This document shows, piece after piece, positions 45,102 through 53,645 of a DNA stretch of 64,000 bases (position 1 is the stretch's first letter; the number at the start of each line of letters is the position of its first letter). Below the pieces are notes generated by a model. The model was not told where the DNA came from, made no database searches, and saw only the letters and a program-made list of their open reading frames with translations. The DNA comes from Halorussus amylolyticus (lineage in GTDB: Archaea; Halobacteriota; Halobacteria; Halobacteriales; Haladaptataceae): positions 132,286-196,285 of the forward strand of contig NZ_ML974135.1 of assembly GCF_004143485.2 (NCBI RefSeq). Reading direction: 5' to 3'. The position numbers and the translations under genes were made by a program.

Positions 45102-46175
45102 TCAGGCTAACGCCGCGTTGAACGCCAGTCCGACGACGACGCCGGTCGCGACCACGGTCACAGCGTAGGTCGCCAGCAGCGTCCGGTCGAACAGCTTGTT
45201 GAGCAGAATCAGGTTCGGGATGCTCACGCCCGCGCTCCCCACGACGAACGCGAGCACGGTGCCGATTTGGACGCCCTGCTCGGCGAACGACGCCGCGACC
45301 GGGAGCATCGCGCTCATGCTCACGTAGATGGGCGCTCCGGCTATCGCGGCGATGGGAACCGCGAGGGGGTTCTCCGGGCCGATGACGGCCAGCACGACCG
45401 ACGCCGGGACGAAGCCGTGGACGATTGCGCCGAGCGTCATGCCGAGCAGGAGGTACGGGAGGAGGTCCACGAAGAACTCCCGCGCGCCAGTCGCGGCCCG
45501 GCCGACGCGCTCGCGGTGGGACGCCGCGTTCCGCGGCGTCCCACCGCCGCACCCGGAGTCGCAACACGACTCCGAAGCTCCGGCGTCCGCGGTTCCACAG
45601 TCGGTGGGTCCACAGCCCGCGGTCCCGCTGTCCGCGGTTCCGCAGCTCGCGGTCCCACCGTCGGTAGCGACTTCCGAATCGCCCGACGAGTCGCCGTCCG
45701 GCGACTCGTCGGGCGCGAGCAGCGACACGTCCTTGACGTGGGCTTCGAGGTCGAGTCGTCCGATGACGATGCCGCCGACCACCGCGGCCACGAGCGTCAG
45801 GCCGACGTAGGCGGCCGCGACTTCGAGACCGAACAGTCCCACGAGCAGGATGACTGCGAGTTCGTTCACGAGCGGCGACGCCAGCAAGAACGAGAACGCG
45901 AGACCGAGGGGTGCGCCAGCGCCGAGCAGACCCGCGAGGACCGGCACGGTCGAACACGAGCAGAAGGGCGTGACTGCACCGATTCCGGCCGCGACGGCGT
46001 TCCCGGTCCCGCCGTCGTGTCGGCGGAGAATCCCCTCGACGCGCTCGGGCGGCATGTACTCCTGTAGGAGGCCGACGAGGAACGCCCCCGCGACGAACAG
46101 CGGAATCAGGACGACCGCGAGGTGGACGAAGAAGTCCCACGCGGCCGCGACGTCGCCAGTGAGCAACCCGACCAT
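45102..46175 (-). CDS. DUF318 permease (ArsP/SO_0444-type) with Cys-rich loop
   Basis: 357-residue membrane protein of about eight to ten helices. The ATG at 46175 lies one base after the arsR stop. The family motif FCSCSTVPVLAG is present and a matching late helix block (GAPIYVSMSAMLPVA) completes the repeat. The loop between the halves (about residues 155-215) has many Cys in CG- and CC-type units, for example SCCDSGCGGG. DUF318 permeases export trivalent organoarsenicals (ArsP) or Cu/Zn (SO_0444 group). The ArsR and ArsN neighbours favour arsenic. Confidence 0.85.
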   Translation of the reverse strand: MVGLLTGDVAAAWDFFVHLAVVLIPLFVAGAFLVGLLQEYMPPERVEGILRRHDGGTGNAVAAGIGAVTPFCSCSTVPVLAGLLGAGAPLGLAFSFLLASPLVNELAVILLVGLFGLEVAAAYVGLTLVAAVVGGIVIGRLDLEAHVKDVSLLAPDESPDGDSSGDSEVATDGGTASCGTADSGTAGCGPTDCGTADAGASESCCDSGCGGGTPRNAASHRERVGRAATGAREFFVDLLPYLLLGMTLGAIVHGFVPASVVLAVIGPENPLAVPIAAIAGAPIYVSMSAMLPVAASFAEQGVQIGTVLAFVVGSAGVSIPNLILLNKLFDRTLLATYAVTVVATGVVVGLAFNAALA

Positions 46176-46176
46176 C

Positions 46177-46563
46177 TCAGTCCTCCCGTACCGCAACCGC
46201 GAGGTCGAGCACGTCCATGACCGCGGCGTCGGCGATGCGGTAGTAGTTCCACTTGCCCTTCTTGCGACTCGTCACGAGTCCCGCCTCGCGGAGTTTGCGG
46301 AGGTGGGTCGCGACCGTAGACTGGGGCGCGTCGATGAGGACCATGAGTTCACAGCCGCATCGCTCGCCGTTCCGGAGGATATCGAGCAGTCGGAGGCGGT
46401 CCTCGTTCGCGAGCGCCCGGAACACCGGATACTGGGACTCGACCGCGTCCTCGTCCGCGCGGTGGTCGAGGAGTTCCGGGATTTCCTCGTCCGGGTCGTC
46501 GTACAGGCGTTCGAGCGTCTCTCGGGCGTCGTCGGTCGGCGCGTTCGAATCGACATCACTCAT
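46177..46563 (-). CDS. arsR: ArsR-family metal(loid) regulator
   Basis: 128-residue winged-helix repressor. A 45-residue acidic N-terminal extension precedes the DNA-binding domain. Metalloid-binding Cys pair in GERCGCELMVL, at the alpha-3 position as in classical ArsR (CVCDL); recognition helix APQSTVATHLRKLREAG. Transcribed with the permease and divergent from arsN2. An ATAAACG box on the opposite strand gives a leaderless start. Confidence 0.9.
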   Translation of the reverse strand: MSDVDSNAPTDDARETLERLYDDPDEEIPELLDHRADEDAVESQYPVFRALANEDRLRLLDILRNGERCGCELMVLIDAPQSTVATHLRKLREAGLVTSRKKGKWNYYRIADAAVMDVLDLAVAVRED

Positions 46564-46666
46564 ATCGGGCTAGAACGATTCGTATTTACATAAACGTTTT
46601 CGTAGTGTGCAGTTGGGGCGGTTTCTTTCCGGATACTGCCGGGATATGTGCGATTCGCTCACAAAT

Positions 46667-46673
46667 TTTATAT
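46667..46673 (+). promoter_or_regulatory. TATA-like box of the arsN operon
   Basis: TTTATAT at 46667-46673 is 24-30 bases before the arsN2 ATG at 46697. This divergent gap of 133 bases also holds the arsR promoter, so an ArsR site could control both units. Confidence 0.5.
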
Positions 46674-46696
46674 CCGTAGGTCTCGATTCGTTTTCC

Positions 46697-47185
46697 ATGG
46701 CTCCGGAATCCCAACTGCGTGCCGCAGACGCGAGCGACCGCGAGTACGCCGAGCGACTGCTCACCGACGAGGGTCTCCCGGTCGCGGACCTCGACGGGAA
46801 AATCGACTGCCTCCGAATCTGTGAAGTCAACGGCGAGCGCGTCGGCGTCGGCGGCCTCGAAATTTGTGGCGACTCCGCACTCCTGCGCTCGGTCGCGGTC
46901 GAGGAAACCGCGCGCGGAAACGGCTACGGACGAACCATCTGCGAGCGCCTGCTCGACGACGCCGCCGACGCGGGCGTCGAGTCGGCGTACCTGCTCACGA
47001 CCACCGCGCCCGAGTTCTTCGACGCGCAGGGGTTCGCAGAGGTCGAGCGCGAGTCGGCACCCTTCGAGATTCGTGACACGACCGAGTTCGCGGAACTGTG
47101 CCCCGATTCGGCGGTCTGCATGGCGCGTGGGGTGGACGCGACCGAGGGGAATTCCGATACCGAGACCGGGGGGAAATCGGCGTGA
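46697..47185 (+). CDS. arsN2: Arsenic-resistance N-acetyltransferase, ArsN2-like
   Basis: 162-residue GNAT protein. The acetyl-CoA loop is ETARGNGYGRTICERLL (R-x2-GxG/A). Preceding strand ALLRSVAVEETA and C-terminal LLTTTAPEFFDAQGFAEVER match ArsN2-type members found in arsenic operons. The ATG is set by the upstream TATA-like box. It overlaps the next acetyltransferase by GTGA. ArsN2 activity is not well established; call rests on motif pattern and neighbours. Confidence 0.78.
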   Translation: MAPESQLRAADASDREYAERLLTDEGLPVADLDGKIDCLRICEVNGERVGVGGLEICGDSALLRSVAVEETARGNGYGRTICERLLDDAADAGVESAYLLTTTAPEFFDAQGFAEVERESAPFEIRDTTEFAELCPDSAVCMARGVDATEGNSDTETGGKSA

Positions 47186-47796
47186 GTTCCGAAATCCGAC
47201 TCGCGACCCCGGACGATGCCGGGGCGATTCGAGACATCTACGCGCCCGTCGTCCGCGAGACCGCCATCTCGTTCCAAGAGACGCCTCCGAGCGTGGCGGA
47301 GTTTCGGGAGCAAATCGCGGACGACCGGTACCCGTGGTTGGTCTACGAGCGCGAGGGTCGGAATGAGTCTCGGGGCGGGACCGAGAGTGAAGTACTGGGA
47401 TTCGCGAAGGCCGGACCCCACAAGAGTCGCGCGGCCTACCGGTGGGCGGTGGACGTGTCGGCGTACGTTCGTGCGGACTCGCGTAGCTCCGGGGTCGGAA
47501 CCCGACTCTACGACGCGCTCCTCCCGGTTCTCAGTGCACAGGGCTTTTACACCGCAATCGCGGTTATCGCGCTCCCGAATTCCGCGAGCGTCGGTCTCCA
47601 CGAGTCGATGGGGTTCCAGTCGGTCGGGACGTTCGAGTCGGTCGGCTTCAAAAACGGCGACTGGCGGGACGTTGGGTGGTGGCAACGCTCGCTCGGCGAG
47701 CGCCCGCCCGACCCCGACTCGCCGAAGGCAGTCGAGGGCGTCGATTCCGAGCGAATCGCGGCGGCAATGGAGGGCGGCGTGAGAGAACGGGACTGA
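47182..47796 (+). CDS. arsN1: Phosphinothricin/arsinothricin-type N-acetyltransferase (ArsN1-like)
   Basis: 204-residue GNAT protein of the PAT family. GTG start overlaps the arsN2 stop (GTGA). Family landmarks: PDDAGAIRDIYAPVV, SFQETPPSVAEF, AGPHKSRAAYRWAVDVS, the acetyl-CoA loop SGVGTRLYDALL, and NSASVGLHESMGFQSVG with late DVGWWQ. These enzymes acetylate phosphinothricin, methionine sulfoximine or arsinothricin. The arsenic neighbours make arsinothricin the best guess. The C-terminal 25 residues are a variable acidic tail. Confidence 0.83.
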   Translation: MSSEIRLATPDDAGAIRDIYAPVVRETAISFQETPPSVAEFREQIADDRYPWLVYEREGRNESRGGTESEVLGFAKAGPHKSRAAYRWAVDVSAYVRADSRSSGVGTRLYDALLPVLSAQGFYTAIAVIALPNSASVGLHESMGFQSVGTFESVGFKNGDWRDVGWWQRSLGERPPDPDSPKAVEGVDSERIAAAMEGGVRERD

Positions 47797-47873
47797 GTCG
47801 CGAGCGAAATTCGACCTGCGAGGCGTGACCGGTAACGGGGGTTTCATGGTTCGCGATTACATATCCACGAAGC

Positions 47874-49334
47874 ATGAGCGACGAACGCGAAGAAGTGTTG
47901 GACGCGATGGACTGGCTACTGAACCGATTCGAGAACGACGACGACGTCGCGTACGCCGAAGTCGGGGGCATCTATCAGGAGAAGACCGACCTCGTGGTGA
48001 CCGAGGACGGGCCGCGGGAGAACACTGCATTCACCGAGACGGGGGTCTGTCTGCGAGTGTTCGCCAACGGGTCGGCCGACTACCGCTACTCGTCGAGCAT
48101 CGACGAGGAGAGTCTGGAGGACGTGGCCGACCGCGCGGTTCGAAGCGGGGAGGTCCTCGCCCAAGACGACCCCGCACAGTTCGACGCCTACACCACCCAC
48201 CGGGCGGTCCACGGCGGATGGGCGAACGAGCGCATCGACGCTCGCGAGAAGGACGCCAAAGTCGATGCGGTCGTGGACGGTCTCGAACCGGCCGACGACC
48301 TCGATTTGCGCCACGTCTGGGCCAACTACGCCGACGCCCACGTCGAGGCGTCGTGGGGGTCGACCACCGGGAGCACCGTCCAGACCACGACCGACCGAGC
48401 GCAGGTCACTCTCGTCCTCGACCTCGAAGACGGGCCGAAACTCGAACGTCACGCCGGTTCGACCCGGGGCGCGAAGTTCCTCGACACCCTTCCGGAGTTC
48501 TTCGACGGCGCGCTCGCCGACGCACGAGAACTCGCCGACGCGACCGCCGCGGAATCGCCGACCGGCGAACGGACGGTCGCGCTGAGTCCCGAAGCCGCCG
48601 CCCAACTGTTCCACTTCGTCTCCCACTACCTCGAAACCGACCACGGTTACATGGGGCTGAGTCCCTACTCGGTCGGCGACGAAATCGGTCCCGACGACCT
48701 CACCATCGAGGACGGCGTTCGAGCAGGGTCGTGGGCCGCGCTCGCGTACGACGCCGAACTCCGACCCACGACGCCGGTGCAACTGGTCGAGGACGGCGAG
48801 GTCACGCGACTCCTCCACAACACCGCGACGGCGGCCGAGGAGGAAACCTACCCCGCGGGCAATGCCGTACCGAGCCTCGGTTTCGAACAGGCACCACGAA
48901 TCCACGCCCGGCATCTGGAGGTCGCGCCCGGCGACGCTGACCCCAAGCAACTCCGGGAGTCGGCCGACGTGTACGTCGAACGGTTCGGAACGCCGTGGCT
49001 CCGCGACGAGTTCGAGCGCGTCCAACGGACCGGAGTCATGCCCGCGAGCGTCCTCTACGCCAAGGACATCGACCGGAAAACCGTGGACCGGCCCGACCGA
49101 GGCTGCGCCGAACTCCCGGTCGCCGAAGGCTATCGGCTCGAAGACGGCGAGCGCGCGGGACGCGTCGATAACGTCGCAGTAGATTACGACCCCGACACCG
49201 TCAGCGACATCACCGACATCGGAACGACTCGCGCCACGGTCACGGGCGTCTGTGAGAAGCACAAATCACAGCTGCCGTGGGCGGTGAGCGCGCCCGGAGT
49301 CAGACTCCGAGCGACGCTAAAGGAACGGAACTAA
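47874..49334 (+). CDS. TldD/TldE-family protein lacking the HExxxH motif
   Basis: 486-residue protein of the TldD/PmbA family. The overall fold markers are present (EVGGIYQEKTDLVVTEDG, FANGSADYRYSS, RVQRTGVMPASVLYAKDI and a Cys near the C terminus in GVCEKHKSQLPW). At the metalloprotease site where TldD has HEAVGHGLEGD, this protein reads FHFVSHYLETD: the first His and the Glu are replaced while the last His and acidic residues remain. It may be a TldE-like non-catalytic partner. No second tldD gene is seen in the window. Confidence 0.85.
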   Translation: MSDEREEVLDAMDWLLNRFENDDDVAYAEVGGIYQEKTDLVVTEDGPRENTAFTETGVCLRVFANGSADYRYSSSIDEESLEDVADRAVRSGEVLAQDDPAQFDAYTTHRAVHGGWANERIDAREKDAKVDAVVDGLEPADDLDLRHVWANYADAHVEASWGSTTGSTVQTTTDRAQVTLVLDLEDGPKLERHAGSTRGAKFLDTLPEFFDGALADARELADATAAESPTGERTVALSPEAAAQLFHFVSHYLETDHGYMGLSPYSVGDEIGPDDLTIEDGVRAGSWAALAYDAELRPTTPVQLVEDGEVTRLLHNTATAAEEETYPAGNAVPSLGFEQAPRIHARHLEVAPGDADPKQLRESADVYVERFGTPWLRDEFERVQRTGVMPASVLYAKDIDRKTVDRPDRGCAELPVAEGYRLEDGERAGRVDNVAVDYDPDTVSDITDIGTTRATVTGVCEKHKSQLPWAVSAPGVRLRATLKERN

Positions 49335-49386
49335 TCATCTAAAAACTGAAAATCGCCCAAAACCGAAGTAATCGTCCGTGAGTCGG

Positions 49387-49437
49387 TCCGTTTTCGAACC
49401 AGCCCTATTTTCGAACCGACTCCGTTTTCAAATCGAG
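49387..49437. repeat. 17-bp tandem repeat downstream of the TldD-like gene
   Basis: TTTTCGAACC-type cores start at 49391, 49408 and 49425, an exact 17-base period in three units. It lies in the convergent gap between the TldD-like and dppF genes and has no coding role. Confidence 0.6.
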
Positions 49438-49453
49438 TGCCGATTCGAATCGA

Positions 49454-50566
49454 CTAGTCGTCGGCCGGAGCCGATTCCGAACCGTCGTTGGCCGCCGTCG
49501 CGTTCTCTGCGCGACCCCCGTCGAGTTCGGCGTAGGGGTCGTACCCCTCTGCGCTCTCGAACAGGTGGCACGCGATGTCCTGGTCGGCGCCGGTGTCGGA
49601 CTTGGCTTCGAGCGGCGGCACCACTTGGTCGCACACGTCGCCGATGTACTTCGGACACCGGTCCTTGAACCGGCATCCGGTCGGCACGTCGATGACGTCG
49701 CCGACCTCGCCCTGGAGTTCGACGCGTTCGCGACCCACGTCGGGGTCGGGAACCGGCACGGCGTTGATGAGCGCCTGCGTGTAGGGGTGTTGGGGGTTCT
49801 CGATAATCTGGTCGGTCGGCCCCTTCTCCACGATTTTACCCATGTACATGATGGCGAGTCGGTCGCACATGTGACGCAGGAGCGAGAGGTCGTGGCTGAT
49901 GTAGACGACCGAGAGACCGAACTCCTCGGTCATCCGGTCGAGCAGCGACAGCACGCCCGCCCGCAGGCTCACGTCGAGCATCGACACCGGTTCGTCGGCC
50001 ACGATGAAGTCGGGGTCGAGCACGAGCGCCCGCGCGATGGCGACCCGCTGGCGCTGGCCGCCCGACAGTTCGTGGGGGTACTGGTCGAAGTAGTGCTCGG
50101 CGGGCATGAGTTCGGCGAACTCCAGCGCACGCTGGACCCGAGCGGTCTCGTTCCGGATGTCGTGGACCCGAAGCGGTTCGGCCACGATGTCGTACACCGT
50201 CATCCGGGGGTTGAGGCTCTCGAAGGGGTCCTGGAAAATCATCTGGGCGTTCTGGCGGAACTCCTTGATTTCCTCGTCGCTGGCCTCCGAGAGGCGCTTG
50301 TTGTTGTAGTGGATGTCGCCGTCGGTGGGTTCGTGAAGCTTCACCAGCGACATGCCGGTAGTGGTCTTGCCACATCCGGACTCGCCCGCGAGACCCAACG
50401 TCTCGCCTCGCTTGAGGTCGAACGAGACGCCGTCGACCGCGTGAACGTAGTCGGGGTCGTCACCGGTGACCGACTGGAGGAGACTCGCTATCCAGCCTTC
50501 GTCCACCTTGAAGTGCTTCTTCAGGTCGTCGACGTGAAGAATCACGTCGTCGTCGGTTTTACTCAT
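49454..50566 (-). CDS. dppF: Dipeptide/oligopeptide ABC transporter ATPase DppF
   Basis: 370-residue ATP-binding subunit. Walker [10 protein letters not shown], signature [11 protein letters not shown], Walker B FIVADEP, and the C-terminal oligopeptide-ATPase extension with [11 protein letters not shown]. Such C-terminal Cys can bind a [4Fe-4S] cluster in some Dpp ATPases; Cys in CRFKDRC and CDQ are seen. Last gene of the operon; its start is immediately after the DppD stop. Confidence 0.94.
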   Translation of the reverse strand: MSKTDDDVILHVDDLKKHFKVDEGWIASLLQSVTGDDPDYVHAVDGVSFDLKRGETLGLAGESGCGKTTTGMSLVKLHEPTDGDIHYNNKRLSEASDEEIKEFRQNAQMIFQDPFESLNPRMTVYDIVAEPLRVHDIRNETARVQRALEFAELMPAEHYFDQYPHELSGGQRQRVAIARALVLDPDFIVADEPVSMLDVSLRAGVLSLLDRMTEEFGLSVVYISHDLSLLRHMCDRLAIMYMGKIVEKGPTDQIIENPQHPYTQALINAVPVPDPDVGRERVELQGEVGDVIDVPTGCRFKDRCPKYIGDVCDQVVPPLEAKSDTGADQDIACHLFESAEGYDPYAELDGGRAENATAANDGSESAPADD

Positions 50567-51616
50567 TTAGTCATCACCTGCCTGTGCGCCAGCGTTCTTC
50601 GCTGCGACGGTGTTCTCCCACGTCTCGGGGTCGTCGGCGTACGGTCGAAGCTCCTGGTCGATGTCCTCGGCGTAGTGACAGTACGTCCGGAGGTCGCCCA
50701 TCTCGTGTTCGGACGGGACCTCCTCGCGGCACCTGTCGGTCGCCATCGGGCACCGCTCGGCAAATCGACAGCCCTCCGGCGGGTCGATTAGCTCCGGCGG
50801 GTAGCCAGCGATGGAGAGCAGGTCCTGGTTCTCCATCCGGATGTTCGGGAACGCACGCTTCAGCCCGATGCTGTAGGGGTGGTAGGGGTTGTTGAAGATG
50901 TCCTCGACCGGTCCCTCCTCCGCGATTTGGCCAGCGTACATCACGATGACGCGGTCGCACGTCTCCGCGACCACGCTCACGTCGTGGGTGATGACCAGCA
51001 TCGAGGAGTTTATCTCGTCCTGAATCTGGCTGATGCGCTTCAGGATTTGGTCCTGCATGATGACGTCGAGCGCGGTGGTCGGCTCGTCGGCCAGCACGAG
51101 CGACGGGTCGAGCGCGAGCGACATCGCAATCATCGCGCGCTGGCGCATCCCGCCAGAGAACTGGTGGGGGTAGTCGTCGGCCCGTTCGGGGTCGAGGCCC
51201 ACGAGTTCGAACATCTCGGTCACGATTTCGTTCGACTCCACTCGCCCGGTCCCCGGTCGGTGGGTCTCGATGGCCTCCACGATTTGCTCGCGAATCGTGT
51301 ACACCGGGTCGAGACTGTTCATCGCCGACTGGGCAATCATCGAGATTTCTTCCCACTTGAGACGGCGGCGCTGCGCGCCGTTCATCTCGGTGAGGTCGTC
51401 GCCTTTGAAGTTGATGCTCCCGGCGTTGATGTAGCCCGCGTCGGGCAGAATCCCGATTATCGACTTCGCGAGCGTGGTCTTACCGCACCCGGACTCGCCG
51501 ACGATGCCGAGGTTCTCGCCCTCTTCGAGTTCGAACGAGACGCCGTCGACCGCCTGAGCGGGTCCTTGTTCCGTTTCGTAGTACACTTCGAGGTCTTCGA
51601 CTTCGAGTAGACTCAT
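50567..51616 (-). CDS. dppD: Dipeptide/oligopeptide ABC transporter ATPase DppD
   Basis: 349-residue ATP-binding subunit. Walker [11 protein letters not shown], signature FSGGMRQRAMIA, Walker B SLVLADEPTTALD, and the C-terminal GCRFAERCPMATDRC Cys motif. Forms a heterodimer with DppF. It overlaps DppC by four bases (ATGA) and abuts DppF. Confidence 0.94.
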   Translation of the reverse strand: MSLLEVEDLEVYYETEQGPAQAVDGVSFELEEGENLGIVGESGCGKTTLAKSIIGILPDAGYINAGSINFKGDDLTEMNGAQRRRLKWEEISMIAQSAMNSLDPVYTIREQIVEAIETHRPGTGRVESNEIVTEMFELVGLDPERADDYPHQFSGGMRQRAMIAMSLALDPSLVLADEPTTALDVIMQDQILKRISQIQDEINSSMLVITHDVSVVAETCDRVIVMYAGQIAEEGPVEDIFNNPYHPYSIGLKRAFPNIRMENQDLLSIAGYPPELIDPPEGCRFAERCPMATDRCREEVPSEHEMGDLRTYCHYAEDIDQELRPYADDPETWENTVAAKNAGAQAGDD

Positions 51617-52590
51617 TGTAGCTTGGGGTTAGTGATTTCTTCGTAGCCGCGGCCGATCAGGAAGCCGCTGATGACCAGTAGGCCGATGCAGATTCCCGGC
51701 GGCACGAACCACCACCACGCGCCGAACTGGAGCGCGGAGTACGCCCGCGAAGCCTGAAGCATCGTTCCCCACGACACGGTGTTGGGGTCTCCCAGACCGA
51801 TGAACGAGACGCCCGCTTCGGTGAGAATCGCCCACGCGATTGCGAACGACCCGTAGAGGAACGACATCGGAAGCACGTTCGGTGCGAGATGTCTGCTGAT
51901 TATGTGCCAGTCGCCCGCACCCGCCACTTCGGCCGCCTTGACGAACGGCCGTTCGCGAAGCGAGAGTGCTTGCGACCGGATGACACGCGCGGTCGAGCGC
52001 CACTGGAGAATTATCAGCGCGAAGATGATGTTCCAGAGGCTCGGCCCGAGCAACGCGACGAGGATGATGACCGTCGGGAGCATCGGCATCCCGTACAGGA
52101 AGTCGACGATGCGCATCAGCGCGTCGTCGATTTTCCCGCCGTAGTAGCCCGCGACTAGTCCGACCATCGTCCCGATGCCCGCGGTGAACACCGCCGCGAT
52201 GAGTCCGACGAGGAGCGCGGCGCGCGTCCCGTAGACGAGCTGGCTGAAGATGTCGAATCCCTCGGCCGTCGTTCCGAGGAGATAGCCGCTGTCGGCTCCC
52301 AACAGCGACGGTTCGGCCCACTTCAGGATGATGATTTCGGCGTCTGACTCGTACTGGCGTTGGAGCGGCGGGTTCTCCGTAATGTACGGGGCGATGACCG
52401 CCACGACCATGAAGAACGCCACCATGAGCATCGAGAGCTTGACCGACAGCTCGTCGGTCAGCAGCCCCCAGTGCTCGCTTAGCGTCTCGCGCCAGAGTCG
52501 AGCCGTCCGTTGCCACCGATTTATCTCTTCGCCGGAACCGCCGTCGTCGATGTCCGTGAATATCGAGCCTGTAGTTTCTTCTTGTGCCAT
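51613..52590 (-). CDS. dppC: Dipeptide/oligopeptide ABC transporter permease DppC
   Basis: 325-residue permease with a 50-residue cytoplasmic N terminus and six helices. The ABC interaction loop EVAGAGDWHIISRHLAPNV (EAA motif) and the family block LLGTTAEGFDIFSQLVYGTR are present. Pairs with DppB to form the channel. Confidence 0.93.
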   Translation of the reverse strand: MAQEETTGSIFTDIDDGGSGEEINRWQRTARLWRETLSEHWGLLTDELSVKLSMLMVAFFMVVAVIAPYITENPPLQRQYESDAEIIILKWAEPSLLGADSGYLLGTTAEGFDIFSQLVYGTRAALLVGLIAAVFTAGIGTMVGLVAGYYGGKIDDALMRIVDFLYGMPMLPTVIILVALLGPSLWNIIFALIILQWRSTARVIRSQALSLRERPFVKAAEVAGAGDWHIISRHLAPNVLPMSFLYGSFAIAWAILTEAGVSFIGLGDPNTVSWGTMLQASRAYSALQFGAWWWFVPPGICIGLLVISGFLIGRGYEEITNPKLQ

Positions 52591-52594
52591 GATT

Positions 52595-53572
52595 CTAGTC
52601 GTAGGTCACCCGCGGGTCGAGGTAGCCGTAGGCGAGGTCGGCGATGAAGTTCAGGATGATGATGGTCGCGGCCAGCACCATGAACGTTCCCTGCGCGACC
52701 GGGAAGTCACGGCGGAGCACCGCACGGACCATCTCCCGACCGATACCGGGCCACGCGAACACCGTCTCGATGAGCACGCTTCCGCCGACCGCGTAGCCGA
52801 GCGCGATTGCTGCGGCGGTGACGATGGGCAACAGCGCGTTTCGCGCGGCGTGCTTGAACATGATGGTGCGCTCTTTGAGGCCCTTCGCCCGGCACACGTC
52901 GATGAAGTCCTCGGAGAGAACTTCTAGCATGCTCGACCGCATGATGAGCAGCGGGTAGCCCATGAAGTAGTACGCCAGCACCAGCGCGGGTGCTGCGAGG
53001 TGTTGCAGGAAGTCCACCGAGGTTATCATAGCGAAGAAGCTCAGATTCGCCGTCCCAGCGCTGGTCATCCCGCTCATCGGGATAACGCCGAAACCCGCGC
53101 CGAATATCCAGAGCACCAACAGGCCGACGTAGAACGTCGGGACGCTCCGCGCGACCAGCGCGACGATGACCGCGGTGCGCTCGAAGCGCGACCCGCGATA
53201 CCATCCCGACAGCACGCCGAGCGTGATACCGGCGGCGTACGCGAGCACGAACGCCGTCAGCATCAAGACGAGCGTGTTCGGCAGGTACGTCGCAATTACT
53301 TCGCTCACCGGAGCGTTCGAGTGGAACGATTGACCGAAGTCCAGTACGACGATGTTCTGTAGGAACTTGATGTACTGGATGTGCATCGGTTCGTTGAGTC
53401 CGTAACTCGCGATAATCGCCTGGCGCGCCTCGGGCGTCATCGACGACGACACGATGTACGATGTCGGGTCGCCCGGCATCAGCCGGAACAGTCCGAACAG
53501 GACCGTCCCGACCGCCCAGAACGTCACCACGAGCTGGAGTGACCGTCTTACAACAAAGCTAGCTTTTCCCAT
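52595..53572 (-). CDS. dppB: Dipeptide/oligopeptide ABC transporter permease DppB
   Basis: 325-residue permease with six helices. Family blocks: RLMPGDPTSYIVSSSMTPE near the N terminus, LDFGQSFHSNAPVSEVI, and the EAA-type loop CRAKGLKERTIMFKHAARN. The stop is four bases from the dppC start. Preceded by a hairpin with a T tract after dppA. Confidence 0.93.
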   Translation of the reverse strand: MGKASFVVRRSLQLVVTFWAVGTVLFGLFRLMPGDPTSYIVSSSMTPEARQAIIASYGLNEPMHIQYIKFLQNIVVLDFGQSFHSNAPVSEVIATYLPNTLVLMLTAFVLAYAAGITLGVLSGWYRGSRFERTAVIVALVARSVPTFYVGLLVLWIFGAGFGVIPMSGMTSAGTANLSFFAMITSVDFLQHLAAPALVLAYYFMGYPLLIMRSSMLEVLSEDFIDVCRAKGLKERTIMFKHAARNALLPIVTAAAIALGYAVGGSVLIETVFAWPGIGREMVRAVLRRDFPVAQGTFMVLAATIIILNFIADLAYGYLDPRVTYD

Positions 53573-53605
53573 GTTACTGATTTACGTTGTCCTCTGTCCT
53601 TCGTT

Positions 53606-53639
53606 CTTAAAAAATCTATCGGGTGTACAAACGCCCGAT
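53606..53639 (-). terminator. Attenuator-like hairpin with T tract between dppA and dppB
   Basis: On the minus strand a 9-bp stem with one mismatch (53639-53631 and 53626-53618, loop of four) is followed by a T6 run within AGATTTTTTAAG. It lies in the 73-base gap after the binding-protein gene. Hairpin plus U tract is the classical way to make more binding protein than permease. Confidence 0.55.
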
Positions 53640-53645
53640 GAATCG

